In this document: positions 32,652 through 43,206 of the stretch, piece after piece
Layout of the letters: each line of letters starts with the position of its first letter
Numbering within the stretch: position 1 is the first letter of the stretch
Assembly: GCA_003339415.1 (NCBI GenBank)
Contig: PDHQ01000084.1
Span: 80,455 to 133,002, forward strand
DNA length: 52,548 bases
Reading direction: 5' to 3'
Origin: Ophiocordyceps camponoti-saundersi (nom. inval.)
Taxonomy: Eukaryota; Ascomycota; Sordariomycetes; Hypocreales; Ophiocordycipitaceae
Notes under the pieces: model-generated
What the model was told of the DNA's origin: nothing
Seen by the model: only the letters and a program-made list of their open reading frames with translations
Databases searched by the model: none
Position numbers and translations under genes: made by a program

Positions 32652-34569
32652 ATGAGCGGCCATGGCAGTCCGGCCACGCCGGACGAGCCTCTCAGCGACC
32701 ACGATGTTGACTCTTCATCCGATGCCATCCCAGAGAGCCCCTCGGAAACGACGAAACGCATGCCGTCCCTGCGATCCGTCTCCGACCCCCCAAATATGAA
32801 CCCAAATTCGACTGCGCGCGGCCTTCTTGGTCGGGCGAGAAATCCGAACCAGTCGATGCCTTCACTCGCTGCCGACAACAGCGTCATGGCCAGAGCTCGG
32901 GCTCTCCACCAGGAGCGGATGCAGAGAGGTAACATGGCTCCCGCCAATAGCCCGCGGGGCTCCCCCTCACCCGCAACGCCGGGAGCCAGCCCCGATGGCT
33001 TTGTCGGCCGTCTCCGCATGCCGGCACCTCTGCAGCGGCCTGGCCTGGGCCCGCACCCCAAATCCGCTCCCCTGATCCCCCAGCCGTCGCTCGGCCAGAG
33101 GAGAGCAAATAAGCTCGGCATGGGCATGAAGCTCCCTGGTGGCACTCCCTCCCCCGGTTTCAGGCTGTCTGACATCACCGGCGACCAGACCGGCGAGCAA
33201 AAGACGAACGGCGCAGCTCAGCGCTCCAAGATGGACGACTTCAGACAGTACATCGATGCCGAGAAGGGGTGGATCACGTTTGACGGCGCAGCCACTATCA
33301 TGCGCACCGGCGTCTCCTTTGCCAACGGCCACGCCTTTAGCATCTCCCTCGACGAGGTTGAAAAGCTGGATGAGCTCGGCAAGGGCAATTACGGCACCGT
33401 CTACAAGGTCAGGCATGCGAAGCCGCCGCTACCTCGCTTCGGTCCGGGCCTCTCGGCCACGCGTCTTCATCATGCCCATTCCGACCCGCCGCCCACGAGG
33501 AGCCGAGTTGAAAGTAACGGGACCACCGGCAAGGTCATGGCTATGAAGGAGATTCGGCTCGAGCTCGACGACGCCAAGTTCACTACGATCCTCAAGGAAC
33601 TCGTCATCCTACACGAATGCATTTCGCCCTACATCATCGAGTTCTACGGCGCCTTCTTTCAGGAAGGCGCCGTATACATCTGCATCGAATACATGGATGG
33701 CGGCTCCATCGACAAGCTGTATGATGGCGGCATCCCCGAGAATATTCTGCGCAAGATTACATATTCGACCGTCATGGGCCTCAAGACGCTCAAGGACGAC
33801 CACAACATCATTCACCGCGACGTCAAGCCCACCAATATCCTGGTCAACACGAGGGGTCAGATCAAAATCTGCGACTTTGGCGTCAGCGGGAATCTGGTTG
33901 CTAGCATAGCCAAGACGAACATTGGCTGTCAGAGCTACATGGCCCCGGAGCGCATATCAGGTGGTGCCATGGCGCAGTCCGGCAACGCTGATGGCACTTA
34001 TAGCGTCCAGAGCGACATCTGGAGCCTGGGCTTGACCATCATTGAGTGTGCCACCGGTCGATACCCGTATCCCCCCGAAGTGTCGTCGACTATTTTCAGT
34101 CAGTTGAGTGTAAGTCGAACTTTCAGGCTCGATCGTTTCTCCCTTGCGGACGCCATCACTAACGAACTATGCGTCATAGGCCATCGTTGAGGGCGACCCT
34201 CCTGACCTTCCCAAAGAAGGATACTCGGACGTGGCGAGGGACTTTATCCGTGGCTGTCTACACAAGATGCCGATGATGCGGGCGACGTATGCGGCGCTTC
34301 TCAATCATCCATGGTTAAAGCCGCTTTCGAAACCGCATACAATCACGGAGGAGGTGGAGGATTGTGAGGAGGCGGATAAGATCGCCGAGGAAGTGGGCAA
34401 GATGCAGCTGAGCGGCGACGATACCGAAGACGTCGAAGTGGGCGACTGGGTCAAGTCGGTGCTGAGACGTAAAGACGAGGGCCGTGACAATAACGGGCCA
34501 TCTCGGCCAGCCTTGCACACGGCACCTCTCACCAGTGTGAGCTCGAACGGAAGCCCCCATAGTTCTTGA
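32652..34569 (+). CDS. pbs2: Pbs2-type MAP kinase kinase (HOG osmostress pathway)
   Basis: Exons 32652-34109 and 34180-34569 (70-nt intron, CTAAC branch site) give 615 aa. It is a dual-specificity kinase of the Pbs2/Os-5 group, which phosphorylates the Hog1-type MAPK under osmotic stress. Residues 1-about 230 are Ser/Pro-rich, with FRQYIDAEKGWITFDGAAT before the kinase, as in Pbs2 proteins. Kinase motifs: LGKGNYGTVYKV (P-loop), VMAMKEIRLEL (catalytic Lys), IIHRDVKPTNIL (catalytic loop), ICDFGVSGNLVASIAKTNIG (activation loop with the S-x-x-x-T phospho-sites) and SYMAPERI. About 30 extra residues between the P-loop and the Lys (PPLPRFGPGLSATRLHH) are typical of Pbs2 in filamentous fungi. The tail is acidic. 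The ATG 32652 is chosen because the frame upstream is only homopolymer-encoded proline; ATG 32373 remains possible. Confidence 0.93.
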
Positions 34570-35444
34570 TCCTTTGAGGGAAGGGGGCCTTGACGAAAAG
34601 TCGTGAGGGCCATGGCTTGCCGACGAAGATGGCACGTCGCTCGGCACAGGGGACGATGGGTGGTGAAGCAAAGACCGTGGCTGCGAGAGCCATATTTTAC
34701 GACCTGCGAGACGGCCGCTTTTCTCTCCTCCTTTTATTGTTCTTCTCTCAACCCATCTGTGGTTTCCCGCGCACTCTCATATCTGGCCAGAGAGGGAGCT
34801 CAGCTCCGTCCGAGGCCGATTGCGCAAGTGCATGGCGAGGATGCCAGAAGCAGGCAGGCCGTCGTTTCCGTACTGTTCAAATCATCATCATACCCGCGAC
34901 TAGACAAGGTAGCTGGGGGCAAAAGGGGTGGGGGATCTGCTGTAACATACGAGGAGAGATGCAGCAAATACGGCATCCCGGTTGTATCTCTCCGTCGATG
35001 ACTTTGTCATGTTCTTCCAGTCTGTGTCACCGTGAACGACTTATCTTTTAGAAGCCTTTCTCCAAGGGCTGTCGTAAGATGGGCTGGTGTGTCCCTGAGA
35101 GGAGAGGCTAGACGGCGACAGCAAGCAGGGTTTGTAAGGAGGACATGGAAGAAAAAGGTCTATTTCTGATAAGAGACATGTTCCGAGGTGAATGTCTAAG
35201 ACATGTGCATGTTTGTAGAACTATGGACATGAAGGGGAAGACAGAAAGAAGAGTGTTGCACTGCATTCCCCTGCCAAAGCTCTTGAGGTCGGAGAAACGC
35301 TCCGTCTCAGGCCCAGCAAGGGGAAAGGTCTAGTTGAGAGGTGTACAAAGTGAAGCAGAACTAAATGTCTGAAGGAGAAGAGATGGACAAGAATAAGAAG
35401 ATTGGATGCGGAATAGCCTCGGTGCGGCTTAAAGAGAGGCCGGC
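34570..35444. other. Intergenic, convergent 3' ends
   Basis: 875 bp between the MAPKK stop (+) and the SUR7/PalI-type stop (-). It contains the 3' UTRs. No gene, repeat or RNA is supported. Confidence 0.55.
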
Positions 35445-36542
35445 TCAGGCAGTGATCTCTTTGTATCGAGGACGGGTTCCAAACATGTCGTCGTCTGAAG
35501 AGGAGTTGCTTGTGCGGTCGTCGTCGTGACTGCTTCGGTCGTGACTGCGTCGATCATGGCGTCGGTCGTTGCCGCTGCCGTCGTCGTCGAGACTCTGTCG
35601 TTGGCGACTGGAGCTGCGTCTCCGCCAGAAAACAGCAGCGCCGGCACCCCGACCAGCAGTTATGGCATGATTATCGGCATCGTCTTCGTATCGCCTTTTG
35701 AAGATGCGGGAGGCCCAGAGGAAGTAGAAGCAGGCGAGGATGACGCAGGCGTAGGAACCCCAGAGGAAGCCGAAGGCGAAGGAACCTATTCTCGCTTTGC
35801 GACCAGCGCGATGAAATTTGCTGCGGGCTTGGCAGAAGACGGCACTGTTTTTTTTTTATAATCGAACACACATCCTGATCAGTTTCTCTGACTGTTTAAA
35901 GGGTTTATAGGACGGGTGAAGAAGGCAAAGGACGAACGTGATGATGGATACGGCGAGCGTATACCAGAACCAGGTGATGATGCACATCAAAAGGGTAAAG
36001 ATGGAGCCACGACGACCACAGCAAGCAATCAAAGCGCTAAAGAGAGCGACGTGAAGGAAAAAGAAGGTAAAGATGAGGAAAACCCATCCAAATCGCCACA
36101 TCATAAAGTAGTGAAAGGACGAGGTGTGATCATCCCATTTCCCCATGAGGGCGGGAGGAACGTTCTCAGCGTGCGGAGCCCAGGCACGACCAAAGGACTG
36201 AGCACCGTGAGCATGACAGTCGCGGTTCTTGTCGCCGCAGATTCGAAAGTAGGCCCATTGCGTGATGTCTCTGGCGCCGGTGATGTTGCTCGTGTCGGCG
36301 CGGAGGAAGTAGGTGTGTTTCAGGGGGGTGCCTCGGGTGACGCCGCTGAGGATGATGAACCAGAGGAGGATCCCGGCTAGGAGGAGCCAGAAGATGCCGA
36401 TGGTTGCGAGGGGGGTATCTGTTGGTTTTTATTTTCTTCTTGTTAGTGTGCGTGGTGATGGGTCTTTGGATCTGGGGGTGACTTTTTGGTTCTCGTCTTT
36501 GTTACATTTTAGTCGTTCGAGACAGGTCTTTCGTTTTGCCAT
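35445..36542 (-). CDS. SUR7/PalI-type four-span membrane protein
   Basis: Exons 36506-36542, 35938-36418 and 35445-35844 give 305 aa. Four hydrophobic segments are visible: TPLATIGIFWLLLAGILLWF (residues 14 on), MWRFGWVFLIFTFFFLHVAL, LLMCIITWFWYTLAVSII and FAFGFLWGSYACVILACFYF. A loop of about 80 residues after span 1 holds ITQWAYFRICG and CGDKNRDCHAHG, the region where SUR7/PalI proteins keep conserved Cys residues. The C-terminal tail is rich in Arg, Ser and Asp (FWRRRSSSRQRQSLDDD) and hydrophilic. Family members sit in plasma-membrane eisosome domains or sense ambient pH; which applies here cannot be read. Exon 1 has only 12 full codons (MAKRKTCLERLK). The second intron uses a GTTCGT donor, the weakest point of this model, but it joins the fourth span in frame. 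Confidence 0.82.
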
Positions 36543-37927
36543 GTTGGCGATAGGGGTTGGGAAAGATGGTGTTTTGTCACGGAGACAATGGGGTCATAGA
36601 GAGAGTTGTGGGGGGTTGTCGTCAAGAAAGGGATATGCTGTATGAGCTCTATGTATAAGGGTTGGGAAACGAAGAGTCAAGGGCTCAATAGAAAGAGTTC
36701 AGAGATTAAGGGTCCAAAGAGAAAGTAAAAAGAAACGAGAAGAAGGGTTCCATCGAGGGTCTGAAAGAAGGGTCTATCAAGGGTCTAAAAGAAGGGTCCG
36801 AATAAAGGTTCAAAGAAAGGAAGCAGCACGGCAAAGCTCGGACGAAACGAAAAGAAGACGCCGAACCTGTAACACGAGATTGGGACGTGCGAGAATGTTA
36901 AGACGATGCTAAAGACTGCAAGATACGAGTTTTCCATGGCGGGTGAGACCCTGCTCGAGTTCGAAGCTCGGATATGACGACACTGGAGACGGGAAGACAA
37001 GGGAAGAAAGAGAATTAAGGGTTTTCCCCATGCCACGCTATGCCGGGGAAGGATAACGTTATAGCGGGTCCTTCTTGGCAGGAAGGAAAAGACAAAGTCA
37101 AGCATATCATGATGTCTGTACTCGATGTCTGTGCCTCTGCGGTAGCTCTTCTAGTTCATCGTCTGTGGTAGAGTCTAGAGAGCTTCTTCCATGCCAGTGA
37201 ATGAGTGTGATTTCCAAGGTCGAAGCCATGCGGGGAGTGGGGTTAGAAGTGGAGAATGGGAGTGGGGATGGGAGGGACGGGATCCCACGTGGAGGAGGTG
37301 TCGGATGACTCATCAGACTGGCAGTTTATCGTCGTCGGCTTCACCGGTGGACGGACCGAGGACGGTTCATGCGTCGTCGTCGTCTGAACTCTGCGTCGTA
37401 ACGCGATGAGAGAGAGAACATGCGATTGTAACAGGCCTTTTCTTTCGTCTGCATCTTCATCTTTATCTTTACACCAAGATATGCGATGTCTGCTTGCTTG
37501 CATGTACATAGCTTGTAGGTAGTATGTATCGGCATGAATGAGTTTTTTATCTCCATCTCATTTGTTTACTTCTTTTTTTGCTCGTTCGTCTGATATCGAG
37601 TCGAGTCGCGCGTCTCCTTTATCAGGATCCCCCCCTTCCCCCGCCATCGCCAAAGTTTATAGAGCAAACAACCGGAGACAAGACGGTGACAGGCTTCGTC
37701 TTTACCGTGCTTCGCCGCCCACTTTTTTTCTGACCCTTATCTTTCCGTACTAGGTGCCTATCGCAGCTGTGCATGTGTACTTTCTTTTTGCACCACCTCC
37801 TCGCCTCTAGCCCTTCACCATCATCTCTTGAGTTCCCTCTCGCCTTATCATTTCTCACTCCCTCAACGCACAGCATGATAACATCTCAAATCCCTCCAGG
37901 CCGCTAACACCAAAGAAAGGTCGAGGA
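36543..37927. other. Long divergent intergenic region with a degenerate repeat
   Basis: 1.4 kb between the SUR7/PalI-type gene (-) and lip2 (+). It holds a degenerate repeat (36657-36820). Short open frames at 37107-37509 on the minus strand read as Ser/Thr/Pro-rich sequence without conserved motifs; I could not join them into a gene. CT-rich leader sequence precedes lip2. Confidence 0.5.
36657..36820 (+). repeat. Degenerate tandem repeat, unit about 24 bp
   Basis: Units of the form AAGGGTCTATCAAGGGTCTA followed by AAAG recur three times between about 36743 and 36820, with looser copies (GGGCTCAATAGAAAGAG, GGGTCCAAAGAGAAAG) back to 36657. It lies about 115-280 bp upstream of the start codon of the SUR7/PalI-type gene. 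Confidence 0.6.
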
Positions 37928-38800
37928 ATGCCGAGGCACGTTGTGGCCCGCACGTCGCTTCGGCCCCGGCTCCGCCCGCTAGTCTTGTTCAAGACTCGCG
38001 TCCGACGCTTGAGCCTGCTCGCACATCGCCACCTCGACGGCGACGGCGACGACGACGATGGCCTCGTGAGCTACGACTTCGCACAGGGCGTACAGGAGGA
38101 ACATCGTCGTCGCTTGCTCACGTGGAAAGCTCTGCCGGGCCATGACAAGCCGCCTGGGCCTCTTCTCCTCTCCTTCGAGTCGAAGCCGACCTTTACCCTC
38201 GGTCGTAGGCAGCATCACCTGACGGAGGATGAGGGCGCTCGGCTTCAAAGGCCGCTACACGTGATGAACGGCTCCGTCCGAACCTTCACCCCCGTCGTCG
38301 CCAAGACGGGCCGCGGGGGGCTGACGACGTATCATGGCCCCGGACAGCTCGTGCTCTGGCCTGTTGTTGACCTGCGCTCGCCCCTGTACCCTCCCTACGG
38401 CGTCGCCGACTACGCGGACCATCTCCAGGACGCTACCCGCCGTCTACTCGCCCGTGTATACGGCATCCGTACCATGACGGTCCCCGATGAGCCTGGCGTC
38501 TGGGTACCGGCTGACGAGGCCGGTCCGCGTCGCAAGATTGCGGCCATGGGCGTTCATCATCGTCGGTACGTTGCTGCCCTGGGTGTGGCCATCAATATTC
38601 ACGTCTGTGTTTCTGGTGACGAGAATGTCAATCCCTGGGCTCGATTCGTCCCTTGCGGACTCGAGGATCGCCTTGTCACCTCTGTTGCTGCCGAGATGGG
38701 CCATGGCGCTCGTGCCGAGTGGGACCTTGCGAGTCTTGCCCGTCACTGGGCTGCCGTCTTCGAGGAGGGACTGTTAAATGAGAGTTGCAGGGCGTCGTAA
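37928..38800 (+). CDS. lip2: Octanoyl-[ACP]:protein N-octanoyltransferase (LipB/Lip2)
   Basis: A single exon encodes 290 aa. The enzyme moves octanoate from mitochondrial acyl-carrier protein to the H protein and other lipoyl-dependent subunits, the first step of lipoate synthesis. Residues 1-30 are Arg-rich without acids (ARTSLRPRLRPLVLFKTRVR), a mitochondrial presequence. Family motifs: LLSFESKPTFTLGRRQ, TGRGGLTTYHGPGQLVLWPV (residues about 126-145), RKIAAMGVHHRRYV with the invariant Lys (about 200-213), and NPWARFVPCGLEDRLVTS, whose Cys is the acyl-thioester residue. Length and order of motifs are normal. A GDGDDDDG stretch near residue 40 may be the end of the presequence. It is followed by the urea transporter gene on the same strand, 363 bp away. 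Confidence 0.95.
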   Translation: MPRHVVARTSLRPRLRPLVLFKTRVRRLSLLAHRHLDGDGDDDDGLVSYDFAQGVQEEHRRRLLTWKALPGHDKPPGPLLLSFESKPTFTLGRRQHHLTEDEGARLQRPLHVMNGSVRTFTPVVAKTGRGGLTTYHGPGQLVLWPVVDLRSPLYPPYGVADYADHLQDATRRLLARVYGIRTMTVPDEPGVWVPADEAGPRRKIAAMGVHHRRYVAALGVAINIHVCVSGDENVNPWARFVPCGLEDRLVTSVAAEMGHGARAEWDLASLARHWAAVFEEGLLNESCRAS

Positions 38801-39163
38801 TCCAAGACCATGGTGAGTACACTATAGGTAAGCTGCATATGCGGCTGCCAATGGCTTCCGGCCCTTATCGGCTCACATGTCGAGACATGAGTCTGGATGC
38901 CATTCCCCCATTGGCCTGGTTCTGCCTTATCTCCATGTCGGCTTCGAGGCTCGTACAAGACCATCAGATAGAGTAAGAGGCTTTTCCACCCTCGGTACGG
39001 GGCGTCAAGGATGCCGACCACCGGGAAACCAAAGCTGAGAGTGGGATTCCGATCTTCATCGATGTCACATACATAATATGCACATACATATGCATATCTC
39101 TGGCGGCGTCGAAGACGACAACTCCTCCTATTCCTCGATTCCTCTTCCCCATTCAACATCGGA
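38801..39163 (+). promoter_or_regulatory. 5' region of the urea transporter gene with GATA sites
   Basis: Three HGATAR-type sites, the binding core of AreA/NIT2 nitrogen regulators, lie in this 363-bp region: TTATCG at 38865-38870, TTATCT at 38927-38932 (both reverse orientation) and AGATAG at 38966-38971. Urea permease genes are known targets of nitrogen regulation in fungi, which makes them plausible. Such short motifs also occur by chance. Confidence 0.4.
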
Positions 39164-41254
39164 ATGGCTTCTCCAGGCCCGGCACTCGGCCAAGGTTATG
39201 GCTATGGCATCATTCTTGGACTCGGCTTCGCCTTTGCCGTCTTGATGGTGCGCTCGCCGACGTCATCTGTTTGACGACTGTCCCTGACATGAGGATAGAT
39301 CTTCATCACGTACCTGCTGAAGCGCTTCAATAATGAGATCCAGACGTCAGAAATGTTCAACACGGCCGGCCGAAGCGTCAAGTCGGGTCTCGTCGCCGCC
39401 GCCGTCGTCTCTTCGTGGACCTGGGCCGCGACGCTGTTGCAGAGCTCGGGCGTGTGCTACCGCTACGGTGTCTCGGGCCCCTTTTGGTACGCGTCCGGGG
39501 CGACGGTCCAGATCTTACTCTTCGCTACACTGGCCATCACGCTGAAGAAGCGGGCGCCGAATTGCCACACCTTTCTCGAGGCCGTTCACGCTCGTTACGG
39601 CACTCCGGCCCATCTGACCTTTGTCGTCTTCGGGCTCGCGACCAATGTTCTCGTGTCGCTGATGCTCATCGCCGGCGGCGCGGCTACCATCAATGCGCTG
39701 ACGGGCGTGCATGCTGTCGCCGCCATCTTCCTCATGCCCGTCCCTGTAGTAGCTTACACACTCTTCGGCGGGCTCAAGGCGACATTCATCACCGATTACG
39801 TTCATGGTTTTGCCGTCATCATCATCGTCATCATCTTTGCTCTCCAGACGTACGCCAGGTCAGATATCCTCGGCAGTCCGTCCGCCGTCTACGACCGACT
39901 AGTGGCCGCCGCCGCCGCCCATCCCGTGCCCGGCAACCAGGACGGGAGCTTCCTCACGATGCGCTCGCGCGGCGGCGTCACCTTCTTCGTCATCAACATC
40001 GTCGGCAACTTTGGCACCGTCTTCCTCGATAACGGCTACTACAACAAGGCCATTGCCGCCCACCCGGTCCACGCTCTGCCGGGCTATGTCATGGGCGGCG
40101 CCGCCTGGTTCGCCATCCCGTGGCTGACGGCTACGACGCTCGGCCTGGCTGCCCTCGCGCTCGAGTCAAGCCCGCGTTTCCCGACGTTTCCGGCTCGCAT
40201 GAGCGAGGCCGAAGTCTCGGCCGGCCTGGTGCTGCCGTATGCTGCCGTCGCCCTCCTTGGTAGGGCTGGGGCCATTATGACGCTCATCATGATTTTTCTC
40301 GCCGTCACCTCGTCCTTCAACGCCGAGCTGGTGGCCACATCGTCCATCTTTACCTACGACGTCTATCGCACCTACGTCCGGCCCGACGCTGGAGGCAAGC
40401 GACTCGTCCGCATGTCGTACATTTGCATGATGTTGTACACGGCCGCCATCTGCCTTGCCTCGATCGGCCTCTGGTACAATGGTATCAGCATGGGATACCT
40501 GTACCTCCTTATGGGCGTCCTCATCTCCTCCGGTGTCGTGCCCGCCGTTCTGACCCTGCTATGGAATGGACAGAATCGCTGGGCGGCGACGCTGGCCCCT
40601 ATCATAGGCACTATTTTTGCCGTCGCCTCGTGGCTCATCACGGCGTGGAGAACATGCGGCCGGCTAGACGTCGAGTGTACGGGATCCAACGACGCCATGC
40701 TCGTCGGCAACCTGACGGCTCTCCTGTCACCGCTGGTGCTGGTGCCGGCGCTTTGCGTAGCCTTTGGTATCGACAACTACGATTGGGTCTCCATGGCAGC
40801 CATCAGCAGGGCAGACGACGACGCCGAGACACGGCAAGAGTCTGACCCCGGCATGGAACGGCGCAAGCTCCATCGCGCGTTCAAGGTGGCAAGCGTCGTC
40901 ACCGTCAGCATGTGAGTGAAAGCTCTCTCTGTTACCCGTTGAGAACTACTAACGTGCTAACGGGGGCGGTACAGGGCGCTGTCGTTGCTTGTGCTCTGGC
41001 CAATGCCCATGTACGGCTCGGGCTACATCTTCTCCAGACGTTTCTTCACCGGATGGGTTTCGGTCGGCATCATCTGGATTTTCGGCTCCCTGTTTGCCAT
41101 CGGGCTGTACCCCGTGTGGGAGAGCCGGGCGACGTTGGGACGGATAGTGAGGCTGATGCTGAGGAGGAATCCGGTATCGTCTGAGGCGGTGACGACGTCG
41201 TCGACAGTCGTCACGGTGAAAGGGGACGAGGCTAAGAGAGTACCTAGTGGATAG
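39164..41254 (+). CDS. dur3: Dur3-type urea/solute symporter (SSS family)
   Basis: Exons 39164-39247, 39299-40911 and 40975-41254 give 658 aa. This plasma-membrane transporter of the sodium:solute symporter family takes up urea (and polyamines in yeast) with protons. Many membrane spans are visible; family blocks include SEMFNTAGRSVKSGLVAAAV, SSWTWAATLLQSSGVCYRYG, LFGGLKATFITDYVHGFAVI and NFGTVFLDNGYYNKAIAAHP. LAVTSSFNAELVATSSIFTY and YDVYRTYVRP follow, characteristic of the DUR3 branch. The N-terminus (ALGQGYGYGIILGLGFAFAV) is the usual first span, and the first intron (51 nt) falls right after it. The hydrophilic C-terminus is Ser/Thr/Val-rich. Length is near that of other Dur3 proteins. 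It lies between lip2 and the ALO gene on the same strand with no functional link apparent. Confidence 0.95.
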
Positions 41255-41619
41255 CTTCTTGATGGCGTCTTGACGTCAATGCGGCGAGCATTTGCACTAG
41301 AACAGGATATATGGCGATGTCTTCTCCCCTGGCTGTTTCACTAAATCTCGAGTCTTTGCTGTAGCTTGCGCAAGCTCTCCATTGGCCTTAAGCTCAAGCT
41401 CAACCTTGATCGATCGAGAAGACGCGCATCATCGTCATCAGTGCAGCACCAAAGCGCACCTTTCGGCGTATCATCGAGCAAAGGGTGCAGGGTAGGGTGA
41501 TGAGGTATTAGCTTCACGTGATACCCCTTGCAACTACACGATAGTCTGAAGGATATAGGAGAGCGAAAAAAAAAGCGTCGCCCTTCAAAGACGTCCTCGC
41601 CCTCTCACCACAAGCAACG
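41255..41619. other. Intergenic region between dur3 and alo1
   Basis: 365 bp holding the 3' end of the transporter gene and the promoter of the oxidase gene. A short CTTAAGCTCAAGCTCAACCT repeat-like stretch lies near 41388-41407. Nothing else seen. Confidence 0.5.
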
Positions 41620-43206
41620 ATGCACCCTTTCGCAGCAGCGGAGTTGTTAGTAACGGAGAAAGACGATGGCGTCCCGTTCCGGGCGACGAGGAACCACATC
41701 CATCGGACATGGGCCGGCACCTTCTCCAGCCTGCCGGAGCTCTACATCCAGCCGGAGTCGGTAGCGGAGGTAGAAAAAGCGGTGCGGCTGGCGCAGAAAT
41801 GCGGTCGGCGCATCGTCACGACGGGAAGCTGTCACTCGCCGTCCAACCTGACGTGTACTTCAAGCTGGATGCTCAACCTAGACCGGCTATCGCGGGTGCT
41901 CTCCCTCGACGCGGAGACGGGCATCGTGGTCGTCGAGGCGGGCATTCGTCTCCATGCGCTAAGCGATGTCCTCGCCGCGCATGGCCTGGCGATGCCTAAC
42001 CTCGGAAGTATAGATCAGCAGTCCATCGCAGGGGCGCTCGCCACCGGCACGCATGGAAGTAGCCTCCGTCACGGCCTGGTGTCGGAGGCGGTTATCGGAC
42101 TGCGGCTGACGCTGGCGGGGGGCGGAGGTCGGACCGAGAGCTGCTCTGCTGATTCGAAGCCGGATCTTTTCCGCGCGGCTTTGCTTTCTCTCGGTGCCCT
42201 CGGCGTCGTCTGCGAAGTCAGCCTCCAGACGGTACCTGCCTTTGACCTCTCGTGGCGGCAGACCATCGACGCCGAGACGCGCCTGTTACGGTCGTGGGAA
42301 GCAGGTCGGTTGTGGTCGCAGGCGGAGTTCGTCCGCGTCTGGTGGTTCCCCTACACGCGTCGGGCCGTCGTCTGGCGAGCGGACAAGACTTCCGAGCCGG
42401 AACGCGCGTCTCGGCCTGCGGGCCTGCTTGGCGGACGGAGGCTGGGCTTTCATCTACATCGTAGCCTTTTGTGGCTCGCGAATTGGGTTCCTTCTTTGCT
42501 GCCTTGGGCCGAGTGGCTCGTTTTCGGGCTCGAGTATGGTTTCGCAGATGGGTCTGAGTCGGGGGCCGTTCAGCCAGGTCGTCGGGCTCTACTGATGGAC
42601 TGTCTTTACTCGCAGTTCGTCAACGAATGGGCCCTTCCTCTCCATCGCGGACCGGAAGCCCTTCGTCGGCTTGGCGCCTGGCTGAACAGGTTACCGGACG
42701 ACCATCCGGACCACGCGGGACGTGGTCCCATCCCCTTCTCGGCCGAGGGTTTATACGTTCACGCGCCGGTAGAGGTGCGCGTCTGCGACACCAGCTCACC
42801 CTCAACGACGGCGACGACGAAACGACCACGACCATATCTCGACCCTACCGTCGAGGACGGGCCGACGCTATTCCTCAACGCCACGCTCTACCGGCCCTTC
42901 GGCCTCGACCCTCCCTGTCGTCGACGCTACTACCAAGCCTTCGAGTGGCTGATGCTCGACCTAGGCGGAAGGCCTCACTGGGCCAAGAACTTCACCGTCG
43001 GCCGTCGCGAGATGGAGGCCATGTACGGACGTCGTCTTGATGAGTATCGTCGCGTGAGGGACGCTGTCGATCCGGACGGGGTGTTTGTCGGGCCGTGGCA
43101 TCGCGAGCGCGTCTTGTCTGAGGGGGCGAAACTTAGGTGTGAGGAGGTTGAGGTTTGTCGTGAGCCGGCGCCGGGCGGAGGGCTTATCACCTCTGGTCGC
43201 GTATGA
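41620..43206 (+). CDS. alo1: D-arabinono-1,4-lactone oxidase
   Basis: A single exon encodes 528 aa. The flavoenzyme makes D-erythroascorbic acid, the fungal ascorbate analogue, on mitochondrial membranes. The N-terminal FAD-binding (PCMH-type) domain is clear: TWAGTFSSLPELYIQPESVA, then RIVTTGSCHSPSNLTCTSSW with the His expected to bind FAD covalently, and SIAGALATGTHGSSLRHGLV. The C-terminal ALO domain has YSQFVNEWALPL, a Pro/Thr-rich insert after VEVRVCDTSS, FLNATLYRPFGLDPP and the aldonolactone-oxidase signature GGRPHWAKNF near residue 450. In many members the first motif is G-x-GHS; here Cys replaces the second Gly (GSCHS). The C-terminal about 25 residues lie beyond the fold. Start at 41620 precedes conserved sequence by about 20 residues. 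Confidence 0.94.
   Translation: MHPFAAAELLVTEKDDGVPFRATRNHIHRTWAGTFSSLPELYIQPESVAEVEKAVRLAQKCGRRIVTTGSCHSPSNLTCTSSWMLNLDRLSRVLSLDAETGIVVVEAGIRLHALSDVLAAHGLAMPNLGSIDQQSIAGALATGTHGSSLRHGLVSEAVIGLRLTLAGGGGRTESCSADSKPDLFRAALLSLGALGVVCEVSLQTVPAFDLSWRQTIDAETRLLRSWEAGRLWSQAEFVRVWWFPYTRRAVVWRADKTSEPERASRPAGLLGGRRLGFHLHRSLLWLANWVPSLLPWAEWLVFGLEYGFADGSESGAVQPGRRALLMDCLYSQFVNEWALPLHRGPEALRRLGAWLNRLPDDHPDHAGRGPIPFSAEGLYVHAPVEVRVCDTSSPSTTATTKRPRPYLDPTVEDGPTLFLNATLYRPFGLDPPCRRRYYQAFEWLMLDLGGRPHWAKNFTVGRREMEAMYGRRLDEYRRVRDAVDPDGVFVGPWHRERVLSEGAKLRCEEVEVCREPAPGGGLITSGRV

Noticed and set aside
37107..37509. Possible small Ser/Thr-rich gene on the minus strand upstream of lip2
   Set aside because: Two short frames cannot be joined by convincing splice sites, and neither shows a conserved motif.
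39415..40032. 205-aa + strand open frame inside dur3
   Set aside because: Alternative-frame shadow; the Dur3 frame carries all conserved motifs and spans.
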